Origin: Deltaproteobacteria bacterium
GTDB taxonomy: Bacteria > Myxococcota_A > UBA796 > UBA9615
Reading direction: 5' to 3'
NCBI GenBank assembly: GCA_002724675.1
Contig: PBPL01000059.1
Span: forward strand, 1-33,969
Length of the DNA: 33,969 nucleotides
Shown here: piece by piece, positions 30,701-33,969 of the stretch
Position numbering within the stretch: the stretch's first letter is position 1
How the letters are laid out: each line of letters starts with the position of its first letter
Translations under genes and position numbers: made by a program
Notes under the pieces: generated by a model
Seen by the model: only the letters and a program-made list of their open reading frames with translations
What the model was told of the DNA's origin: nothing
The model's database searches: none

Positions 30701-32217
30701 ACTTGGCTCCGCAGCCTGACCTCCGTCACATGACGGAGGCCCAGGACAAGCTTCCCAAGGTCATTGGGGAAGAGGTGCTGCACAGCTCGGAGGTCTTTAC
30801 GCCGGAGGAACTCCCGGTGTCGATTGTGGGCGCCAAGACCACCTGGAGTTGCCCTGAAGACCGAGAGTCTCCCCGTCTCGGTGCGGCACGGGATCGGGCC
30901 ATTGATCGGCTCATCGAGTTGGACCCTCGGGGCGCACGTGACGAACTGGGCTCAGCCATCGACTTCTTGCCCTGTGTCACGTCAACCGTGACGAATCGGA
31001 CACTGGGAGACCTCTACTACTACCGTGGTGCAGCATCACTACAGCTGGGTGATGTGGGACGTGCTGACGATGATTTTGCTCGGGCAGCAGCAGTCAGACC
31101 TGAGTACCAGGGGGACCCCAACCTGCCGCCGGAGGTGAACGAGGTGTTCCTGGCTGCCAAGGCTCGCAAGGATCAGGAGGAGCCGGCCCTCGTCTACGTG
31201 TACGCCCCGCCTGGGCTTGACGCTCGGCTGGATGGCCGGGCTCTGGATGCCGCGGAGGGGGGAGTCGCCATTGCTCCGGGCGTTCACCTCGTGCAATTCA
31301 CGCGCGACCAGAACACGGACTCGCTCCTGTTCGAGGTGAGTCTCGGTGGGAATGCGGTTGCCTTACTGCGTGACGATGTGGACCTCGCTCTGGCGGAGGC
31401 CCCCGATGATGAGTCGGCGCGAGCCTTTGCCCAACAGGTTCTTGGGCTGGCGGCCGCGGACGCCGGTGTGGATCTGGTTGCGGTCGTGGACCTGTTCGAT
31501 GGCGAAGCCGGCTACTTCTATCGTGGGGGTACGGACAGCTTCTCGTTCGATGGGGACCGTCCAACTCAGGGATCGCGGGTCGCCTCGGTGGAGGAGAGCT
31601 CAGCAGATCAGAGGAGTGGTTCCAGTCGGCAGCTCGTTGTGACGCCCACGCGGGGCTCGGGCATCAACCAACAGCGACTCACGACCCGTCCGACGTCGGG
31701 AGCTAGCGGCGGGGGCTCCATGCGGGTGCGTCCGAGCCAGACCCGACCGGCCGCCAACAATCGGGCACGGGCCTCCTCTCGGATTACCGACGACAGCCGG
31801 GTGCGGATCCGCCTGTCCGGGGGCTACGCCTATGTCCACCCATGGAGCTACGTCCACATACCGCTCGACGTGGGCGTACGACTCTGGGAGGGGCTGCACC
31901 TCGACGCCGGCTTCGATTTGTCCACACCGGGGCCATCCAGTGATGAGTTGATCTGGCTGCCTGCCGGAACCTTGGGGCTGTCCTATCGAATTCCCCTCGG
32001 CCCCGTCGAGCCGAGATTTGGTGCGGTGGGGAGGATTGCGGTGGATCGTCAGGCAGCAGCGGAGAGCCGGCCCTTGGGTGGATGGGCCATTCGCGTCGGT
32101 CTCGATCTGACCCTCCCGGGAACCGGCCCCTTCTTGCTTGGCTTCGATGTGCAAGGAGGCATGCTCGGCAAACCCTTTTATCTGTCCGCGAGCCTTGGGG
32201 CTGGCGTCCGACTGTAG
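27787..32217 (+). CDS. FG-GAP/MopE-repeat surface protein with internal MYXO-CTERM-like anchor, fused to a TPR/beta-barrel protein
   Basis: 1,476 residues from ATG 27787; the frame extends upstream to 27391 only as antisense of the lipoprotein gene. Part A (1-925) has a signal peptide (cleavage near L-A-R-A-G), about six FG-GAP-like units (for example D-L-D-G-D-G-T-D-D, D-V-D-G-D-G-Y-D-D), then eight MopE-type units with G-D-C-D-D and Cys pairs. It ends in C890-S-D-C893, a hydrophobic helix and five Arg (918-922), the layout of a MYXO-CTERM sorting tail. Part B starts at once with a second signal-peptide-like segment (about 943-962, ending S-A-Q-A), then a TPR-like stretch (L-G-D-L-Y-Y-Y-R-G-A-A), a short PEGA-like region, low-complexity sequence, and a C-terminal beta-barrel-like domain ending in G-V-R-L. 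No stop codon separates A and B. Either a true fusion or a lost stop. Confidence 0.8.
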   Translation: MAQAPEILCRVGLVVALLVPGLARAGGLEPTALPSIDPNQVAQLTIKDQTPGAGERFYAQGGRFAGDLDGDGTDDIVLQAGVDNALEIFFGSTDLGEGDVLERGGAGDTQLVLPDGCRLEEQSIRYAGLGDVDGDGYDDLGVACPEATDTDGEDSYEGLLVLYYGREQPWGAVVATPDGSVRATPVQSDDEGPVSGTRAGERLAPLGDLDEDGFDDFFVSGLTIEEPDQPVAWIFHGSSQIRALLTDVTAATWAIEGRSDLRCLQPLTATAVGDVDADGTEDIAIGCPEQPPLFPPQDANALNLALSVFLGDSLDQSGAGPLFLFDRDFGVDSLSEVVPTVVPFARLGNLDGIAGDEFAIVSQFGELLQGRIVQGQAGPRSDLTLVDAHVSFQLSGGYDSTDGLQLAPAGNQRGLGEGVWLRFGEGDESKVGLLESFDPSTWLDMGIPPVVVTFSTPGQADVDPAGRLGLGGPGDADGDGINDLLILSGFEDGTGCEADECGGAWLILCGDLDGDGLSACGGDCDDRDATVSPRAPELCDDTDHDCNGDSGQADEDEDGFAACDGDCDDEDETRFPGAEESCGDGIDLDCDGLAPDDDQDGDSSPNCEDCQPWAPGVFPGAEEICDGFDTDCDFVLPEVEQDIDQDGWRACALSGTLLDCDDRNPFIHPHRFEDCTDGIDNNCDDTVDEDEDEDEDGVSTCNGDCDDTDASLFPGAPEVCDGLDNNCDGVPDNPRDLDDDGFSPCDGDCADGDPEHYPGAVGVCSTTEDGNCDGLDDLSDNDGDGYTACSGDCDDADAGVSPRAHDYCDRRDEDCDGVVDQDWDVDLDGWAYCHGDCDDGQGDRFPQPTEPLCDDLEDGDCDGDRDPNDADCPQPEPPPPPGPRPYGLACSDCESSLAAEHPTARLGLWGALLLWGVRRRRRTFRPRSPGRLALRAGDIPQPLWVLWVPVLAFLLSSPSAQAARKEPAVIVYLAPQPDLRHMTEAQDKLPKVIGEEVLHSSEVFTPEELPVSIVGAKTTWSCPEDRESPRLGAARDRAIDRLIELDPRGARDELGSAIDFLPCVTSTVTNRTLGDLYYYRGAASLQLGDVGRADDDFARAAAVRPEYQGDPNLPPEVNEVFLAAKARKDQEEPALVYVYAPPGLDARLDGRALDAAEGGVAIAPGVHLVQFTRDQNTDSLLFEVSLGGNAVALLRDDVDLALAEAPDDESARAFAQQVLGLAAADAGVDLVAVVDLFDGEAGYFYRGGTDSFSFDGDRPTQGSRVASVEESSADQRSGSSRQLVVTPTRGSGINQQRLTTRPTSGASGGGSMRVRPSQTRPAANNRARASSRITDDSRVRIRLSGGYAYVHPWSYVHIPLDVGVRLWEGLHLDAGFDLSTPGPSSDELIWLPAGTLGLSYRIPLGPVEPRFGAVGRIAVDRQAAAESRPLGGWAIRVGLDLTLPGTGPFLLGFDVQGGMLGKPFYLSASLGAGVRL
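29317..30402 (+). repeat. Eight MopE-type metal-binding-like protein repeats
   Basis: Unit pattern is D-x-D-G-(x)n-C-x-G-D-C-D-D-x-(x)n-(F/S)-P-(x)n-C-D-x-x-D-x-(D/N)-C-(D/N)-G, about 36 residues each, eight times within the fusion protein. Units three, four, six and eight deviate. It resembles the putative metal-binding repeat found in MopE-like and myxobacterial proteins. Similar only at protein level. Confidence 0.8.
30454..30552 (+). other. Internal MYXO-CTERM-like sorting segment
   Basis: Codes for C-S-D-C, then about 24 residues including a hydrophobic stretch (L-G-L-W-G-A-L-L-L-W-G-V), then five Arg. Such tails are normally the last residues of a myxobacterial surface protein; here 554 residues follow. 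Confidence 0.65.
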
Positions 32218-32224
32218 GCAATCC

Positions 32225-33328
32225 ATGGGAGCCCGCCGGCATCTTCGAAGGGGGCGGGGTGCTCTCGTCCCGTTGATGTTGCTGGGGCTGAGCCTCTGGC
32301 TGGTGGGGGGATCGCCGGAGACCCCACGTTCTCTCCTCTACTTTACGACCGCTTCTTCGGGAACCGAGAGCGTCTTGTTTCGAGCCCCTCTGGCCGGGGC
32401 GAAGGACTCGGCGCTGCCGGATGTGTTGGATCGAGAACCCCTCTGGTCGAGTCAGCATGCCGCCGGCTTTCAGCCCCGGGGCACGCTGTCTGAGCGGGGA
32501 ACTGCTGCCTGGGTAACCCTGCCAGCGGGTCGTGGTGTTGGCGATCCGGCCTGGTTGCATGTCTCTGACACCAGCTTTGCTGGCATCTCGCCTCTCCTTA
32601 TTGATCGAGAGGCGCTCTATCTTCAGCGGTTGGTCTTTGACGGGGAGCGCCTGCTCTATCTGCGGGGCCAGCCGTCGGGGGACACGCCCTCGCCGGGCGC
32701 CACTCAAGTGGAGTGGGTCTTTTCACTCCTCAGCTGGGAGCCTGGGGACAGCGAGCCACAAGAGATCTATCGAAGCCAATGTCTTTGGGTCATGCTGGTG
32801 GGGCTCGTTCCTCCGGCTTCTGGAACGTCACAGAGCTTGGCTCCGGCCCACCCGATACTCCTGGAGATTCATCCCACAGAGCCCCGCCTGCTCGAACTCG
32901 ACCCGTCGGGCGCTGTCATCCAGACTTGGACTCCAGGTCGGGGCTTGCTGGTGCGAGACCTCGCCATCGATCCCGGCGCTGGGCGCTCGGTGGTGTTCCT
33001 CGCTACCGCGCCCGGTCCAGACGCTTCATCGTTGCTGCGGCTCGATCTCGACACGGGCACGGTGGACGAGGTCCTAGGGGGGCTTGCTCCGCATGCGTCT
33101 CCCCGCATGCTTCCCGGCGGACAGGGTGTCGTCGTGGCCGGTCCAGAGCCCGGTGGAGACGGGCTTCGCTTCCCGGAACACGTGCTCAGCGACGGCTCAG
33201 TCATCTATCGGGCTCAAGGCAGCGCGGGCTTGTCCTGGCTGTACTCGGACACGACGGACCTCGAGCTCCGCCTCGTGCCCGAGGGGGACCCCGCGCAGGA
33301 TGTGTCGTTTCTTGGGGTGCTCCAGTGA
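32225..33328 (+). CDS. Exported propeller-like protein, function unknown
   Basis: 367 residues from ATG 32225, 7 nt after the previous stop; the frame opens further upstream (32138), but that part overlaps the barrel end of the fusion gene and is rejected. A basic n-region (R-R-H-L-R-R-G-R-G) precedes a hydrophobic stretch (L-V-P-L-M-L-L-G-L-S-L-W-L-V), a signal peptide or anchor. The rest has repeated short beta-strand segments such as L-Y-F-T-T-A-S-S-G-T-E-S-V-L-F-R, L-L-Y-L-R-G, V-V-F-L-A-T and V-I-Y-R-A-Q-G-S, as in WD40/PD40-type beta-propellers. No catalytic motif seen. The ribosome site is weak (AGG), fitting translational coupling. It overlaps the next gene by 4 nt. Confidence 0.75.
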   Translation: MGARRHLRRGRGALVPLMLLGLSLWLVGGSPETPRSLLYFTTASSGTESVLFRAPLAGAKDSALPDVLDREPLWSSQHAAGFQPRGTLSERGTAAWVTLPAGRGVGDPAWLHVSDTSFAGISPLLIDREALYLQRLVFDGERLLYLRGQPSGDTPSPGATQVEWVFSLLSWEPGDSEPQEIYRSQCLWVMLVGLVPPASGTSQSLAPAHPILLEIHPTEPRLLELDPSGAVIQTWTPGRGLLVRDLAIDPGAGRSVVFLATAPGPDASSLLRLDLDTGTVDEVLGGLAPHASPRMLPGGQGVVVAGPEPGGDGLRFPEHVLSDGSVIYRAQGSAGLSWLYSDTTDLELRLVPEGDPAQDVSFLGVLQ

Positions 33329-33969
33329 CCGAAGCCGGGCCCACAGATCCCCAGGAACTTAGAGCCCGTGCCTTCTGGCGGGCTTGGTTGTCGGTAGCTT
33401 GTGCGTCCCTTGCGGCTCTGGCTGGCTGGAACGAGGCGCGCGCAGGCTGTCCGTCGACGGCCGGCTGTCCTGAGGCTGCTGTGGTGGGTGTGGAGCTCTG
33501 CGATGCCGACATGACGTCGCTGTTTGAGTTGGCTGCCGAGGCGGGTCTAGGGTCCGCAGCGCCGGACTACCCAGAGATCGGGATTGGCAATCCGTCCACC
33601 TCCACGGTGCCGGCCACCATCCCTTGCAGGTTGCTCAAGTCCATCGGTTGGACCGAGAGTGCCTGGACCCAATTCTGCGCAGCTGGCTGTGGGCTGTCTG
33701 GCTCGACCATCATCAGCTTTGACTGTGGGTTCGGAGTCACTCAAATCACCAGCGGGATGTCGACCGGCTCGATGGGCTCCTTCCTGTTTGACCCGGCGCG
33801 AGTCGCAGCAGAGACGGACTACAACATCGGCACGGGGGCGGGGATTCTGGCGGCTAAGTGGCGGGTCGTTCCCTATATCGGGGACAACCAGCCCGACGTG
33901 GTGGAGCACTGGTACTACGCCACCTGGGCCTACAACGGCTTCGCTTATGTGAACAACCCCAACAACCCC
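33325..33969 (+). CDS. Lytic-transglycosylase-like (lysozyme-fold) secreted protein, 3' end beyond window
   Basis: 215 residues are visible from GTG 33325, which overlaps the previous stop (GTGA); there is no stop before the right edge. A likely signal peptide (W-L-S-V-A-C-A-S-L-A-A-L-A-G-W, cleavage near A-R-A-G) is followed by a Cys-rich start. Residues 100-200 match the SLT fold in order: W-T-E111-S-A-W with the presumed catalytic Glu, then G-F-G-V-T-Q-I-T-S-G-M (the G-x-G-x-x-Q-x motif), A-A-E-T-D-Y-N-I-G-T-G-A-G-I-L (the N-I-x-x-G block) and Y-Y-A-T-W-A-Y-N-G. Six or more Cys in the visible part suggest disulfides. Role inferred: peptidoglycan cleavage, perhaps making room for the large surface proteins encoded just upstream. 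Confidence 0.75.
   Translation, partial: MTEAGPTDPQELRARAFWRAWLSVACASLAALAGWNEARAGCPSTAGCPEAAVVGVELCDADMTSLFELAAEAGLGSAAPDYPEIGIGNPSTSTVPATIPCRLLKSIGWTESAWTQFCAAGCGLSGSTIISFDCGFGVTQITSGMSTGSMGSFLFDPARVAAETDYNIGTGAGILAAKWRVVPYIGDNQPDVVEHWYYATWAYNGFAYVNNPNNP

Noticed and set aside
31784-32707. Minus-strand open frame (307 codons)
   Set aside because: Antisense to the barrel end of the fusion gene and the propeller-like gene; Arg/Gly-rich shadow.

Overview
The window looks like chromosomal DNA of a GC-rich Myxococcota (former Deltaproteobacteria) organism, probably an uncultured or little-studied lineage. The evidence is large secreted proteins with Asp/Cys-rich calcium-binding-type repeats, a MYXO-CTERM-like tripartite tail (Cys pair, hydrophobic helix, Arg run), an FG-GAP/MopE-type surface protein, and many GTG/TTG starts. 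I see no tRNA, rRNA, CRISPR array, transposase or phage gene. This assignment comes from protein style only; no database search was possible.

Layout. 1-5049 (+): the 3' part of a giant Cys/Asp-repeat surface protein, then hutI (imidazolonepropionase) and a TatA-type translocase subunit. 5066-6838 (-): pyrF followed by a helical-repeat hypothetical protein. 6987-9227 (+): a RecD2-like helicase, convergent with and overlapping a small PilZ protein (9191-9622, -). 9840-10574 (+): an Flp-prepilin-like membrane protein. 10649-14268: two cobalamin-type radical SAM proteins (+) with an HU gene between them on the minus strand. 14278-20174 (-): two more radical SAM proteins (a tandem pair), then a PilZ-domain protein and a GAF-GGDEF diguanylate cyclase. 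20255-26739 (+): an exported START-like protein, an adenylate-kinase-like enzyme, a lipoprotein lipase of VolA/Pla-1 style, and a beta-barrel outer-membrane protein. 26799-27692 (-): a Cys-rich lipoprotein. 27787-33969 (+): a very large FG-GAP/MopE-repeat protein fused in frame to a TPR/beta-barrel protein, an exported propeller-like protein, and the 5' part of a lytic-transglycosylase-like gene.

How the genes may work together. Much of the window serves the cell surface: c-di-GMP synthesis and binding (GGDEF and two PilZ proteins), a pilin-like protein, an outer-membrane lipase/porin pair, lipoproteins, repeat proteins and a murein-active enzyme. The four radical SAM proteins sit around the c-di-GMP genes and share one architecture. 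Their substrates cannot be read from the sequence.

The most interesting signals lie between and inside genes. (i) At least five genes have an extended -10 box (TGnTAnnnT, or CGnTAnnnT in one case) exactly 6-9 nt before the start codon and no Shine-Dalgarno, which predicts leaderless mRNAs. (ii) A 13-base form of that box occurs three times word for word. (iii) A MYXO-CTERM-like anchor lies in the middle of a 1,476-residue reading frame and is followed at once by a second signal peptide. (iv) One hairpin appears to be both the terminator of the helicase transcript and the first nucleotides of the antisense PilZ mRNA.
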